NCBI GenBank assembly: GCA_026710155.1
Contig: JAPORQ010000081.1
Span: forward strand, 23,610-87,609
Length of the DNA stretch: 64,000 bases
Source: Paracoccaceae bacterium
GTDB taxonomy: Bacteria; Pseudomonadota; Alphaproteobacteria; Rhodobacterales; Rhodobacteraceae
Reading direction: 5' to 3'
This document shows positions 17,354-27,411 of the stretch, piece by piece (within the stretch, counting starts at the first letter, position 1; each line of letters starts with the position of its first letter). The translations under genes were made by a program, and so were the position numbers. The notes below the pieces were generated by a model. The model did not search any database, had not been told where the DNA came from, and was given only the letters and a program-made list of their open reading frames with translations.

Positions 17354-19273
17354 CTACGCATCCATGATCCTGAGGGTGGCGGAAATAGACCCCTTGCGTC
17401 CGTCCTCATAGGTTACCTCTGAAGTTGTATGAACTTCGTTGTTGCCATCATATAGTGCAGTTACCAGATCGCTGTATTTGTCCTCTATGACCCTTCTTCT
17501 TACTTTTCTCGTTCTGGTTAATTCACCATCATCTGCATCAAGTTCCTTGTGCAATACCAGAAACCTCTTGACGATGCATCCGGAAAGCTGTTCATCCCCG
17601 GCAAGATCCTCGTTGACCTGCCCAACGTAATTCTGAATGATCTTGTAAACTTCGGGATGGCCTGCCAGTTCCTGATAGGAACTGTAGACAACATTGTTCC
17701 TTTCTGCCCAGTTACCCACGGACACCAGATCGATATTCACCATTGCGGTACAATATTCCCGATTGTTTCCGAACACAACCGTTTCAAGAACATCCGGAAA
17801 AAACTTCAGCTTGTTTTCAACATACTTTGGAGCGAACAACTTGCCATTGGCCATTTTTCCAACATCCTTGGCACGGTCGATTATTTTCAGATGCCCATTT
17901 GACTCATCTATAAATCCTGCATCTCCTGTGGCTACCCAGCCATCCTTGTCCTTGGTCGAATTCGTTGCTTCCGGATTCTTGTAATACTCGATAAAGGTAC
18001 CGGGTGACCGGTAAAAAATTTCTCCCTGATCATCAATTCTGAGTTCTACTCCCGGGCCTGGAATACCAACGGTATCGGCTTCAACCTCACCATCAGGCTG
18101 GCTGGTTATAAAGACCGACGCCTCTGTCTGGCCATAAAGTTGTTTCAGATTGATTCCGATCGAACGATAAAAGTCAAAAATCTCTGGCCCGATTGCTTCT
18201 CCTGCAGTATATCCCACTCTTACCCGTGACAGTCCAAGAACATTCCGAAGAGGCCCGTATACAAGAATTTCACCGATTCGGTAAATGATTGATTCGATCG
18301 ATGAGACCTTTTCACCTGTCATGATCGGAACCCCAACCTTGCGGGCATGATTCATGAAATATTGAAACATGCTTCGTTTGATTTTTCCTGCATCCTCAAT
18401 CCTGATCATGGATGTGGTAAGAAGGGATTCAAACACTCGGGGAGGTGCAAAAAAATAGCTAGGTCCGATTTCTCGAAGATCGTGCATCATGGTTTGGGAT
18501 GATTCAGGGCAATTTACACAAAATCCGTTCCAATACGCCTGGCCGATTGAAAATATGAAATCACCCACCCAAGCCATTGGCAGATAGGCCAGTACGGTTT
18601 CCTTTTGGGAAAGCGAATCAAATCTTGAAGAATCCCTGGAGGCTGAAACAATATTTGCGTGGCTCAGGACGACCCCCTTGGGATTGCCGGTAGTACCTGA
18701 AGTATACAATATGACGCAAATCTTTTCGGGACTTATCTTTTCCTGCCTTGCCTGCAGTTCGTTTCCATACTTTTTGCGGTTCTCATCAAGGGAATCATGG
18801 AATGACATAAAAGAATGCAAGTTTGAATGGTCATAATTCCTCAATCCCCTGGGGTCAAGGTAAATGATCTGTTTCAGGGATTTGCACTTTTCCTGCTGTT
18901 CCAGAATCTTATCAACCTGCTCTTGATCTCCAGCAACGGCAAGTGCTGCTTCGCAATGGCCCAGAACATATCCGATTTCATCACCTACTGCATCCTGATA
19001 AATCGGTACTGGTACTGCACCTATCCTTTGAGCAGCAATCATCGACCAATACAGCTTTGGCCGATTGCGACCAAGCACGGCAATGTGCTCACCTTCCTTG
19101 ATCCCAAGGGCCAGGTACCCAAGTGCGATTTCCTCAACCTGGTTTTGCACCTCTTTCCAGGTCCAGCTCTGCCAAATGCCATACTCCTTTTCCCTATTGG
19201 CAATTTGATCGCCATATTCCTGAGCATTCCGGTCAAGGAGTTCGGGAATTGTAAAGGATACCTCGGTTGTCAT
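17354..19273 (-). CDS. Long-chain acyl-CoA synthetase-like AMP-binding protein
   Basis: A 639-residue ANL enzyme of the long type. Seen: YTSGTTGNPKGVVLSH, the YGQTEASVF adenine motif, VATGDAGFIDE with the ATP-ribose aspartate, and KLFAPKYVENKLKF in the C-terminal domain. The family makes acyl-CoA from fatty or aromatic acids. It is the first gene of the importer operon that ends with a second CoA ligase at 10731. This ligase-importer-ligase order is common in alpha- and betaproteobacteria. It lies 42 bp downstream of the formate dehydrogenase gene and could be cotranscribed with it. Confidence 0.9.
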   Translation of the reverse strand: MTTEVSFTIPELLDRNAQEYGDQIANREKEYGIWQSWTWKEVQNQVEEIALGYLALGIKEGEHIAVLGRNRPKLYWSMIAAQRIGAVPVPIYQDAVGDEIGYVLGHCEAALAVAGDQEQVDKILEQQEKCKSLKQIIYLDPRGLRNYDHSNLHSFMSFHDSLDENRKKYGNELQARQEKISPEKICVILYTSGTTGNPKGVVLSHANIVSASRDSSRFDSLSQKETVLAYLPMAWVGDFIFSIGQAYWNGFCVNCPESSQTMMHDLREIGPSYFFAPPRVFESLLTTSMIRIEDAGKIKRSMFQYFMNHARKVGVPIMTGEKVSSIESIIYRIGEILVYGPLRNVLGLSRVRVGYTAGEAIGPEIFDFYRSIGINLKQLYGQTEASVFITSQPDGEVEADTVGIPGPGVELRIDDQGEIFYRSPGTFIEYYKNPEATNSTKDKDGWVATGDAGFIDESNGHLKIIDRAKDVGKMANGKLFAPKYVENKLKFFPDVLETVVFGNNREYCTAMVNIDLVSVGNWAERNNVVYSSYQELAGHPEVYKIIQNYVGQVNEDLAGDEQLSGCIVKRFLVLHKELDADDGELTRTRKVRRRVIEDKYSDLVTALYDGNNEVHTTSEVTYEDGRKGSISATLRIMDA

Positions 19274-19315
19274 TCTTACCTAGTCCCAGGAATCTAAACC
19301 TGTATTACCATGACA

Positions 19316-22090
19316 TTAAACCTCCGCTTCAACAGGAACATCTATTTTAACCGCTGAAAATTTGAACTCGGGAATCTTCCCATAAGGGTCTACAGCTGGA
19401 TTGGTCAGGACATTACCCGCCGCCTCAACAAAAGCAAATGGAACAAACACCGAGTTGACTGGAATATTCCGATCTTCCCTCGCCTTGATATGAATTGCAC
19501 CCCTTCTTGTCTCAAGTCTGACACTGTCCCCTGCTTCAACACCAAGATTCCTGAGAGTTCTCGGGTGCAATGAGCAAACTGCCTCTGGCTCCATTGAATC
19601 CAGAATCCGTGATCTTCGGGTCATAGAGCCTGTATGCCAATGTTCCAATTGACGTCCCGTTATCAAAATCATCGGAAACTCATTGTCTGGCATTTCATCA
19701 GGTGGAATGATACTTGCCGGAGTAAAACTTGCCAAGCCGTCACTGGTCGGAAAGCCATCCCCGAAGACAATGGACTGTCCGGGTTCTTCCGGACTTTCAC
19801 ATGGATAGGTTACAGAATTCTGTTCCTCCAGCCTTTGCCATGTGATATTGTTCAGTGATGGCATAGTCAGTTTCATTTCGGCAAAAATTTCCGATGGATG
19901 AGTGTAGTTCCAGTTCAAACCCATGCGCTTGCCGATTTCGTTTGTTATCCACCAATCTTCCTTGGCTTCACCCGGAGCCTCCACTGCCTTTCGTCCCATT
20001 TGAACCTGGCGGTTGGTATTGGTCACCGTTCCGTTTTTCTCGGCAAAGGCGGCAGCAGGCAATATTACATCGGCATAATTGGCCGTTTCGGTAAGAAAAA
20101 TATCCTGAACAACAAGAAAATCCAACTTTGCAAGTGCCTGGCGGGCATGAACCACATCCGGGTCAGACATCGCGGGATTCTCACCAAGAATATACATGCC
20201 CCTTATGTTGCCCTCATGGATAGCCTGGATTATCTCGGTTACCGTAAGCCCCGGTATCGAGGAAAAGTCGTCGGAATTCCATACCTTGGTGAATTTGGAC
20301 CTGATCGAATCACTCTCTACACCTTGATAATCGGGCAGGAACATTGGTATCAGGCCGGCGTCAGATGCACCCTGGACATTGTTCTGCCCCCTCAGGGGAT
20401 GCAAGCCGGTTCCGGGCTTGCCGACATGACCACACATCAGGGCCAGTGAAATCAGGCACCTGGAATTGTCTGTACCATGAATATGTTGCGATACCCCCAT
20501 GCCCCAAAAGATCATGCCTCCCTCGCCGGTGGCAAATACCCGTGCCACCTCCCGTAAGGTTGAGGCATTGATTTTACAGATTTCCGCCATCTTCTCGGGC
20601 GTGAAATCAGCAAGATGTTCCTTCAAAGCATCCCAGTTCTTGGTGAATTTACCAATATATTCAGTGTCATATAATTCCTCTTCCAGTATGGTGTGCATGA
20701 TCGCATTCAGCATGGCAACATCGGTGCCGGGCTGGAAGTTGAGATTGTACTTTGCATATCGCTTCAACTCACTGCCCCTGGGATCCATGATAATGAGCGT
20801 TCCACCCCGTTTGGCAAATTGCTTGAAATAGGTTGCTGCAACGGGATGGTTTTCAATTGGATTGGCCCCGATTATGATTGCCACATCGGCATTTTCTATT
20901 TCGTTGAAAGTAGCTGTAACCGCCCCTGAACCAATATTTTCGATCAGGGCCGAAACGGACGAAGCATGGCATAGTCTTGTACAATGGTCTACATTGTTGT
21001 GGCCAAAACCCTGTCGAATCAGTTTTTGAAACAGGTAGGCCTCCTCGTTGGTGCATTTTGCCGAACCAAAACCGGCAATTGTTTTACCACCAAACTCACT
21101 GCTCAAGGAACCAAATTGACCGGCCGTGAGTTCCAGGGCCTCATCCCATAAAGCCTCCCTGAAGAAATCGGCAAAATTTCCCGGATCGACATTAAGGCCT
21201 TTCGGAGGGGCTTGTTTCTTCCTGATCAGGGGCTTGGTCAATCTATGGGGATGAGAAATGTAATCGAACCCAAACCTTCCCTTGATGCATAACCTTTGTT
21301 CATTGGCTGGCCCCAGATGACCATCAACATATTTGATCTGATTGTTGCCAACCTTGAGTGAAATCTGGCACCCCACGCCACAAAATGGGCACACACTGGC
21401 AATCTCTTCCTGAAAATCCCGACTGTCACCAATTTGATTTTCATCCACCATTGATGCGGGCATCAAGGCACCCGTTGGGCAGGCCTGGACACATTCACCA
21501 CATGCGACACAAGTTGAATTGCCCATCGGGTCGGCAAAATCAAAGATAATCTGGGAAGTACGACCTCGACCAGCCATTCCAATGACATCATTAACCTGTA
21601 CTTCCCTGCAGGCCCTTGCACAGAGACCACAATGAATACAGGCATCCAAATTCACACGCATGGCCGAATGCGAATCATCAGTTGGAATGACCAATTCGGA
21701 TTCAATCCTGGGAAACCTTGAATGGCTTAAATCCTGAACATCTGCAGTTTTGAACAAATGGGAGGATTGGTCATGTGCCGCTGATTTTTCAGGTTGGTCG
21801 GCCAGCAAAAGTTCCATGATCATTTTACGTGCCTTGACCGATCTGGGACTGGCTGATTTGACCACCATGTTTTCGGTGGGTTTGCGAATACAAGATGCAG
21901 CCAGAGTCCGTTCACCCTCAATCTCCACCATGCATGCCCGGCAATTGCCGTCAGGTCGGTATCCAATTTCACCCGAATGGCAAAGATGGGGCAATTCATT
22001 GCCTTTGCGGAAGGCAACATCCCAAATGGTTTCACCAGCCTTGGCCAAAACCTCTTCACCATCCAGCTTAAATTTGACAATTTCTTCCAT
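19316..22090 (-). CDS. fdhA: Formate dehydrogenase alpha subunit, molybdopterin and Fe-S type
   Basis: A 924-residue bis-MGD oxidoreductase. Seen in order: a [2Fe-2S] domain (Cys37, 50, 53, 67), a His/Cys-rich NuoG-like segment, two 4Fe-4S motifs (Cys151/154/157/161 and Cys194/197/200/204), a further 4Fe-4S set (Cys234, 237, 241, 268), and Cys374 followed by His375, the expected molybdenum ligand in formate dehydrogenases that use Cys rather than Sec. The C-terminal domain carries GRQLEHWHTGSMTRRS. It would oxidise formate to CO2. No beta, gamma or fdhD gene is present in the window, so its electron partner is unknown. Formate released by one-carbon catabolism of N-methyl groups is a possible source. 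Confidence 0.88.
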   Translation of the reverse strand: MEEIVKFKLDGEEVLAKAGETIWDVAFRKGNELPHLCHSGEIGYRPDGNCRACMVEIEGERTLAASCIRKPTENMVVKSASPRSVKARKMIMELLLADQPEKSAAHDQSSHLFKTADVQDLSHSRFPRIESELVIPTDDSHSAMRVNLDACIHCGLCARACREVQVNDVIGMAGRGRTSQIIFDFADPMGNSTCVACGECVQACPTGALMPASMVDENQIGDSRDFQEEIASVCPFCGVGCQISLKVGNNQIKYVDGHLGPANEQRLCIKGRFGFDYISHPHRLTKPLIRKKQAPPKGLNVDPGNFADFFREALWDEALELTAGQFGSLSSEFGGKTIAGFGSAKCTNEEAYLFQKLIRQGFGHNNVDHCTRLCHASSVSALIENIGSGAVTATFNEIENADVAIIIGANPIENHPVAATYFKQFAKRGGTLIIMDPRGSELKRYAKYNLNFQPGTDVAMLNAIMHTILEEELYDTEYIGKFTKNWDALKEHLADFTPEKMAEICKINASTLREVARVFATGEGGMIFWGMGVSQHIHGTDNSRCLISLALMCGHVGKPGTGLHPLRGQNNVQGASDAGLIPMFLPDYQGVESDSIRSKFTKVWNSDDFSSIPGLTVTEIIQAIHEGNIRGMYILGENPAMSDPDVVHARQALAKLDFLVVQDIFLTETANYADVILPAAAFAEKNGTVTNTNRQVQMGRKAVEAPGEAKEDWWITNEIGKRMGLNWNYTHPSEIFAEMKLTMPSLNNITWQRLEEQNSVTYPCESPEEPGQSIVFGDGFPTSDGLASFTPASIIPPDEMPDNEFPMILITGRQLEHWHTGSMTRRSRILDSMEPEAVCSLHPRTLRNLGVEAGDSVRLETRRGAIHIKAREDRNIPVNSVFVPFAFVEAAGNVLTNPAVDPYGKIPEFKFSAVKIDVPVEAEV

Positions 22091-22190
22091 TCACTCTCCA
22101 ACAAATACTTGCATCGGATTTTTGTTAGATACAAAAACTGCTTTATACAAACTGCTTTATTTAATCTTTAAAAGAAATACCACAAATCAA

Positions 22191-23525
22191 TTAGTTAACC
22201 AATTCACCCTGCAGGGAATTGACATTGGCATCCACTATCTTCATGGTCCCCACCTTGCCAATCCAACTAACGGGTACATGACCAAAGACCACCTGAAAAT
22301 GTTCGCTTTTTCCGACCAGTTGGCCTTCCAATCGTCCTTCCCTTTCAAATAGCACCTGACAATGGTTACCCACCATGTTTCTTTGTTCGGTAAACTGATA
22401 TTCCGAGAGCAAATTCTGGAGTCGTTGCAACCTTTCTGACTGTGTATCCGAATCCACATGGACTCGTTCGGCAGCAGGTGTGCCAGGTCTTGGAGAATAC
22501 TTGAAGGAAAATGATTTGATGAAACCAACCTTTTTGACAACGTTAAGGGTCTCTTGAAAATCTTCCTCCGTTTCTCCTGGAAAGCCGACTATGAAATCCC
22601 CCGAAATGGCGATATCAGGCCGATATTCACGTAACCGGGAAATAATTTCCACATATTCCGCCTGGGTATGTTTTCTATTCATCAATTGCAGAATCCTGTC
22701 CGAACCGGATTGAATCGGCAAATGGAGATAGGGCATCAATTTGGGACAATCCCGAAAGGCTGTCATCAAATCGAGGGTCATCTCATTGGGGTGTGAGGTC
22801 ACAAACCTGATTCTTTGCAAATCAGGCAATTCTGAAATTTTCCAGATCAAATCAGCCAAACTCCAGTTTCGATTGTCTTGGCCCAACCCATGATAGGCAT
22901 TTACATTCTGACCAAGCAAAACGAGTTCCCTTGCTCCTGATCCGATCAGCTCTCTTGCTTCATTGATAATCTCTGCAACCGGTCTGCTATATTCCTTGCC
23001 ACGGGTATATGGGACAACACAAAAGGTGCAGAATTTATCACATCCTTCCTGAACCGTCAGAAATGATGATACCTTCACCGCATTTGGTTTTCCCCGATGG
23101 GACCAATCAAATTTGCCATTTTGATCAAGCTCCAGTGCCACCGGCTTTTTATCATAATTTTTAATAAGTTCCGGCAGTTTATGGTAAGCTTGGGGTCCAA
23201 CCAAAATGTCGACCATGGGTTGGCGCCTGATGATTTCCTTGCCCTCGGCCTGGGCAACACAACCTGCAACGGTGATCTTCAAATCTGGATTTTTTTGCTT
23301 GATGGGTTTAAGCCTGCCTACCTCGGAATAAATCTTCTCGGTCGCTTTTTCCCTAATATGACACGTATTGAGAATGATGAGATCAGCATCTTCCTCTCGT
23401 GGAGTGGACTTATATCCCAATGGTATCAGCGCTTCGGCCATACGCTCACTGTCATACACATTCATCTGACAGCCAAAGCTTTTGATAAATACCTTTTTCT
23501 CTTTTGGTGTTTGGTTTAACATCAC
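22191..23525 (-). CDS. miaB: tRNA-2-methylthio-N6-dimethylallyladenosine synthase
   Basis: A 444-residue radical-SAM methylthiotransferase that thiomethylates i6A37 in tRNAs reading UNN codons. Seen: the N-terminal UPF0004 domain with Cys19 in KSFGCQMNVYDS, Cys55 in NTCHIRE and a third in AGCVAQAEG, which bind the auxiliary cluster; the radical-SAM triad CDKFCTFC with VPYTRG; and a C-terminal TRAM domain (EGRLEGQLVGKSE). In many alphaproteobacteria miaB is followed by phoH and ybeY; here it is instead followed by the formate dehydrogenase gene. Confidence 0.96.
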   Translation of the reverse strand: MMLNQTPKEKKVFIKSFGCQMNVYDSERMAEALIPLGYKSTPREEDADLIILNTCHIREKATEKIYSEVGRLKPIKQKNPDLKITVAGCVAQAEGKEIIRRQPMVDILVGPQAYHKLPELIKNYDKKPVALELDQNGKFDWSHRGKPNAVKVSSFLTVQEGCDKFCTFCVVPYTRGKEYSRPVAEIINEARELIGSGARELVLLGQNVNAYHGLGQDNRNWSLADLIWKISELPDLQRIRFVTSHPNEMTLDLMTAFRDCPKLMPYLHLPIQSGSDRILQLMNRKHTQAEYVEIISRLREYRPDIAISGDFIVGFPGETEEDFQETLNVVKKVGFIKSFSFKYSPRPGTPAAERVHVDSDTQSERLQRLQNLLSEYQFTEQRNMVGNHCQVLFEREGRLEGQLVGKSEHFQVVFGHVPVSWIGKVGTMKIVDANVNSLQGELVN

Positions 23526-23582
23526 TCTGATAACATTACACTTCGTTGCCTGTTTTGGTCAATTTCCTTATTACACTGGGTG

Positions 23583-24896
23583 TTACCTTGTACCTTCGGG
23601 AATTAATCCTTTGGGGAAATACTTCAACACAACGAGTAAAATTAATCCCATGGTCAAAAGTCGCATGTAAGCGGCATTCCTGACCAGATGTTGCTTTAAT
23701 GGACTTTGTTCATCCATTCCCGAGGTGATAAACTCCATCAACCACAATCCAACAGGTTCGGCCTCAATCCACACGAACCAGATTAGGAAACCACCCAGGA
23801 TTGCACCCCAATTATTGCCTGAACCACCAACGATTACCATGACCCATATCAGGAAAGTAAATCGCAGGGGTTGATAACTTGTGGGTGTAAATTGTCCATC
23901 CAAGGTTGTCAGCATTGCCCCACCGATACCAACAACCATTGATCCCAATACAAAAACCTGCAATTTGCGCGCAACGATATCCTTGCCCATGGCATGAGCC
24001 GCGGTTTCATTATCCCTGATTGCCCTCATCATCCTTCCCCAAGGTGATTTCAATGCAAGTTCAGCAAGGACCAGGAGAAGCGCCAGACATCCAAGAAACA
24101 ATAACGTATAGCTGATTTTCACCCATAGGCTGGAAAGACTAACCAAATCCGTTCCCAGCGTATCTGCCAGATTAACAAACCATTCGGATGCCTGCAAATC
24201 TCTTTCATAGGCAACGGGTCTTGACAACCCGATTACATTCTTTACACCACGTGCAAGCCAATCCTCGTTTTTGATTACGAGAATCAATATCTCCGATATA
24301 CCCAGGGTTGCTATGGCGAGATAATCCGATCTCAGACCCAAGGTAATCCTGCCGATGAACCATGCCGCACATCCAGCCACGATACCACCCACCAACCAGG
24401 AGAAAATAATGGGGAGTCCCAAGCCTCCAAGAAAACCGGTCAGGGCTGGATCCACTGCTTCAACGGCCTTGGTGCCTGAAATATAGAAATACCTGGCGGC
24501 AAAGTAGATCAGGACAACCAAAAGAAATGTACAGTAATGTGCTGCCTTGCGGGATAATTTATGACGGGCCAAAGAGATCAATCCCGCACCGATGAGGATA
24601 ATCAACAGGGAAATAAGAATATTGGCACCACCAGCCTGCCAGGCCTCCTGAACCGGTTTCGTTGAAATCAAAACTGCCGACAGTCCTCCCAGAGCAGCAA
24701 ACCCCATCACACCCACATTGAAGAGGCCAACATATCCCCATTGAATGTTTACTCCAAGCGACATTACTGCCGAAATCAGGCATAAATTGAGAATTTGGAA
24801 CATCAGGTTCCAACTCTGAAAAAACCCTACGGCCAACAACAAAAGGGCCATGGCTCCAAAACAGAACAACCTTCGATTGTTGTTAAGAATATTCAT
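23583..24896 (-). CDS. LivM-type ABC transporter permease
   Basis: A 437-residue permease, longer than the usual 320-360 residues because of extra hydrophobic segments in the first 180 residues. Seen: SLGVNIQWGYVGLFNVGVMGF at the LivM signature site and LRFTFLIWVMVIVGGSGNNWGAILGG in the ATPase-coupling region. Its start overlaps the stop of the livH-like gene by 4 bp, so the two are translationally coupled. It is the last gene of the second importer operon. The substrate is unknown; the binding protein looks like an amino acid binder. Confidence 0.9.
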   Translation of the reverse strand: MNILNNNRRLFCFGAMALLLLAVGFFQSWNLMFQILNLCLISAVMSLGVNIQWGYVGLFNVGVMGFAALGGLSAVLISTKPVQEAWQAGGANILISLLIILIGAGLISLARHKLSRKAAHYCTFLLVVLIYFAARYFYISGTKAVEAVDPALTGFLGGLGLPIIFSWLVGGIVAGCAAWFIGRITLGLRSDYLAIATLGISEILILVIKNEDWLARGVKNVIGLSRPVAYERDLQASEWFVNLADTLGTDLVSLSSLWVKISYTLLFLGCLALLLVLAELALKSPWGRMMRAIRDNETAAHAMGKDIVARKLQVFVLGSMVVGIGGAMLTTLDGQFTPTSYQPLRFTFLIWVMVIVGGSGNNWGAILGGFLIWFVWIEAEPVGLWLMEFITSGMDEQSPLKQHLVRNAAYMRLLTMGLILLVVLKYFPKGLIPEGTR

Positions 24897-25906
24897 GCTG
24901 ATTTCCCGGCAAATATACCAGAAGGCCTGATCAGGAGGACAATGACCAGAATGAGGAAGCTGACTGCAAATTTGTATTCGGTACCTAGGAGCTGCAACAG
25001 CGTTGTTGGTTCCAGCTCTTCTGGCAACAGGTAAGCAAAAAACCGCTTATAGGCATAGGTTATGGTTATTTCCGAAAAGGCAACAACAAATCCTCCAACA
25101 AAAGCACCAAGGGGATTGCCAAGTCCTCCCACGATGGCCGCGGCAAAAATGGGTAGGAGAAGTTGGAAATAAACCGAGGGTTTGAAACTCTTGTCCAATC
25201 CATATAACACACCGGCTATGGTTGCCAGTGCTGTTGCCAGTATCCAGGTATAGAGAACCACCCTGTCAGGGTTGATTCCAGAAAGTTGGGCCAAATCACG
25301 ATTATCGGAATATGCGCGCAAGGATTTCCCTGTTCTCGTGCGGTGAAGGAACCAGAACAGGCTGATAACCAGCAGGAATGTTACCACCAAACTCATCAAC
25401 TGGGTGACCTTGATCGACAAGCCTTCCGACAGCCCGAAATATTCCTTGAACTCCCTTGCCCTGAGTATGAATCTTGCCCCATCGGCAAAGGACTGGTCAT
25501 CTGGTCCGATGATCAACCTGATCAAGCCCTGCAAAACAAACATCACACCAACCGAAGCAATTACAAACATCACCGGTGGAGCATTGACCTGCCTGAAATG
25601 GGCATAGACAGCCTTGTCAATACCGAGAACGAGAATTGTGGTTATGACCACTCCAAAGGGTACCATCAACAGGGCTGTGGGCAAGGGATAGAAGGTTATT
25701 CCAAGCGATTGAATCCACAAGGTCAGGAGGATGGTAACCATTGTTCCAAAAGCCATTGTATCACCATGGGCAAAATTCGAAAACCGTAGAATGCCATAAA
25801 CGATGGTTACGCCCAAGGCACCCAATCCCAACTGGCTCCCATAGGTAATGCCCGGTATAAGGACAAAGTTTGCCAACAATGTCAGGGCATTAACAAGATC
25901 TAACAT
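24893..25906 (-). CDS. LivH-type ABC transporter permease
   Basis: A 337-residue membrane protein. Seen: YGSQLGLGALGVTIVYGILRFSNFAHGD, the N-terminal LivH signature, LRAYSDNRDLAQLSGINPDRV in the large cytoplasmic loop and PIFAAAIVGGLGNPLGAFVGG at the ATPase docking site. It forms a heterodimer with the LivM-type protein encoded immediately downstream. It is separated from the livF-like gene by 6 bp. Confidence 0.92.
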   Translation of the reverse strand: MLDLVNALTLLANFVLIPGITYGSQLGLGALGVTIVYGILRFSNFAHGDTMAFGTMVTILLTLWIQSLGITFYPLPTALLMVPFGVVITTILVLGIDKAVYAHFRQVNAPPVMFVIASVGVMFVLQGLIRLIIGPDDQSFADGARFILRAREFKEYFGLSEGLSIKVTQLMSLVVTFLLVISLFWFLHRTRTGKSLRAYSDNRDLAQLSGINPDRVVLYTWILATALATIAGVLYGLDKSFKPSVYFQLLLPIFAAAIVGGLGNPLGAFVGGFVVAFSEITITYAYKRFFAYLLPEELEPTTLLQLLGTEYKFAVSFLILVIVLLIRPSGIFAGKSA

Positions 25907-25912
25907 TTTCAG

Positions 25913-26617
25913 CTATCCACCCAAAAATGATTTTCGTACCTGGTCATTGGCCAGAAGATTCTTGCCGGTATCGGTAAATCTGTTTTTTCCCTGAACCAAG
26001 ACAAAGCCAACATCAGCTATTTCCAGCGCCTGTTTGGCATTCTGCTCACATATCATCACGGCAATGCCCGAATTTGCGACCTTTATGATCATGTCAAACA
26101 AACTGTCCATTACGATGGGCGATACACCTGCCGAAGGTTCATCGAGCAACAACATCCTGGGCTGGGTCATGAGGGCCCGTCCCACTGCCACCTGCTGGCG
26201 TTGACCGCCGGATAGATCACCAGCCTTCTTGCGACGAAAATCCCCAAGTGCCGGAAAAAGGTCGAATACTTCCTGCAATGATCGGGTGATCTCATCCTTT
26301 CTGAGGAAAGCACCCATTTCCAGATTTTCCTCGACCGTCAAGCTTGGAAACACATTTTCAATCTGGGGAACGAAGGCCATGCCTTCAGCAATCTTGTCCT
26401 GCGGACTCAGGGAAGAGATTTCGTTGCCATCAAGAATGACACTGCCCCGGGACAAATTCACCAGTCCCAAAATGGCTTTCATGGCGGTGGATTTTCCTGC
26501 TCCATTCGGTCCGACAATAGCTGAAACCTTTCCAATGTCCGCATAAAGGTTGCAATCAGTGATAATGTTCCCACTTCCGTATCCTGCAGTCAGGTTGGTG
26601 CAATTCAGGTAGGCCAT
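25913..26617 (-). CDS. livF: ABC transporter ATP-binding protein, LivF-like
   Basis: A 234-residue ATPase. Seen: Walker A GPNGAGKST, FVPQIENVFPSLT at the Q-loop, LSGGQRQQ, Walker B MLLLDEPSAGV and the CEQN H-loop of the LivF branch. The preferred start is ATG 26617, which overlaps the TGA of the livG-like gene; a GTG one codon upstream is also possible. With the livG-like protein it would form the nucleotide-binding heterodimer of the importer. Confidence 0.93.
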   Translation of the reverse strand: MAYLNCTNLTAGYGSGNIITDCNLYADIGKVSAIVGPNGAGKSTAMKAILGLVNLSRGSVILDGNEISSLSPQDKIAEGMAFVPQIENVFPSLTVEENLEMGAFLRKDEITRSLQEVFDLFPALGDFRRKKAGDLSGGQRQQVAVGRALMTQPRMLLLDEPSAGVSPIVMDSLFDMIIKVANSGIAVMICEQNAKQALEIADVGFVLVQGKNRFTDTGKNLLANDQVRKSFLGG

Positions 26618-27396
26618 CACAAAATGGTCTTGACCTTGGTTCTTGCTCCAAGATAGGCATGAATCACATCTTCATTGTTGGTAACCTCAGCCATCGATCC
26701 CTGAGTCAGAATTCTACCCTCAGCCATGCATATGACCGGATCACACAATGCCCCAATGAAGTCCATGTCATGTTCTATCAGACAGAAGGTGTAATTGTAT
26801 TCCCGATTCAAACTTTGGATGGCCTTGGTAATTTTCTTCAACAATGTTCTATTGACTCCTGCCCCGACCTCATCCAGAAAAACAATTCTGGAATCAACCA
26901 TCATCGTTCGACCCAGTTCAAGAAGTTTTTTCTGCCCACCTGAAAGATTTCCTGCCGGTAATTCAGCAACATCTTCCAATTCTAGAAATTCCAAAACCTC
27001 CCTGGCACGGGTCTTGATTTTTCCTTCCTGCCGAAGAATTCCTTTTCTGCCCACCCAGGTTTGGGCTATACGTTCGCCAATTTGATTGCCGGGTACAACC
27101 ATCAGGTTTTCCCAGACCGTCAGGGAAGAAAATTCATGGGCTTTCTGAAAGGTCCTCAAAACCCCTCGAGCAAACAATTTGTGAGGTGGAAAACCGGTTA
27201 TATCCATGTTGTCCAAAATAACGGTTCCCGAAGTGGGTGGGTGATATCCATTGATGGTATTGAACAATGTTGTCTTGCCTGCCCCATTGGGTCCTATCAA
27301 ACCGGTTATGGACCCCAGTTCAATATCAAAATTTACATTGTCAACGGCAGTAAATTCACCGAATTTCTTACTGAGATTTCGGACAGAAAGAACCAA
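26617..27396 (-). CDS. livG: ABC transporter ATP-binding protein, LivG-like
   Basis: A 259-residue ATPase. Seen: Walker A GPNGAGKTT, LRTFQKAHEFSSLT at the Q-loop, LSGGQKKLLELGRTM, Walker B VFLDEVGAGV (Val replaces the usual Pro after DE), and the EHDM H-loop. The C-terminal NNEDVIHAYLG tail is typical of LivG. It is preceded by a strong intercistronic hairpin that separates it from the binding-protein gene. Confidence 0.92.
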   Translation of the reverse strand: MVLSVRNLSKKFGEFTAVDNVNFDIELGSITGLIGPNGAGKTTLFNTINGYHPPTSGTVILDNMDITGFPPHKLFARGVLRTFQKAHEFSSLTVWENLMVVPGNQIGERIAQTWVGRKGILRQEGKIKTRAREVLEFLELEDVAELPAGNLSGGQKKLLELGRTMMVDSRIVFLDEVGAGVNRTLLKKITKAIQSLNREYNYTFCLIEHDMDFIGALCDPVICMAEGRILTQGSMAEVTNNEDVIHAYLGARTKVKTIL

Positions 27397-27411
27397 TTGA
27401 AAGCCCAGAAC

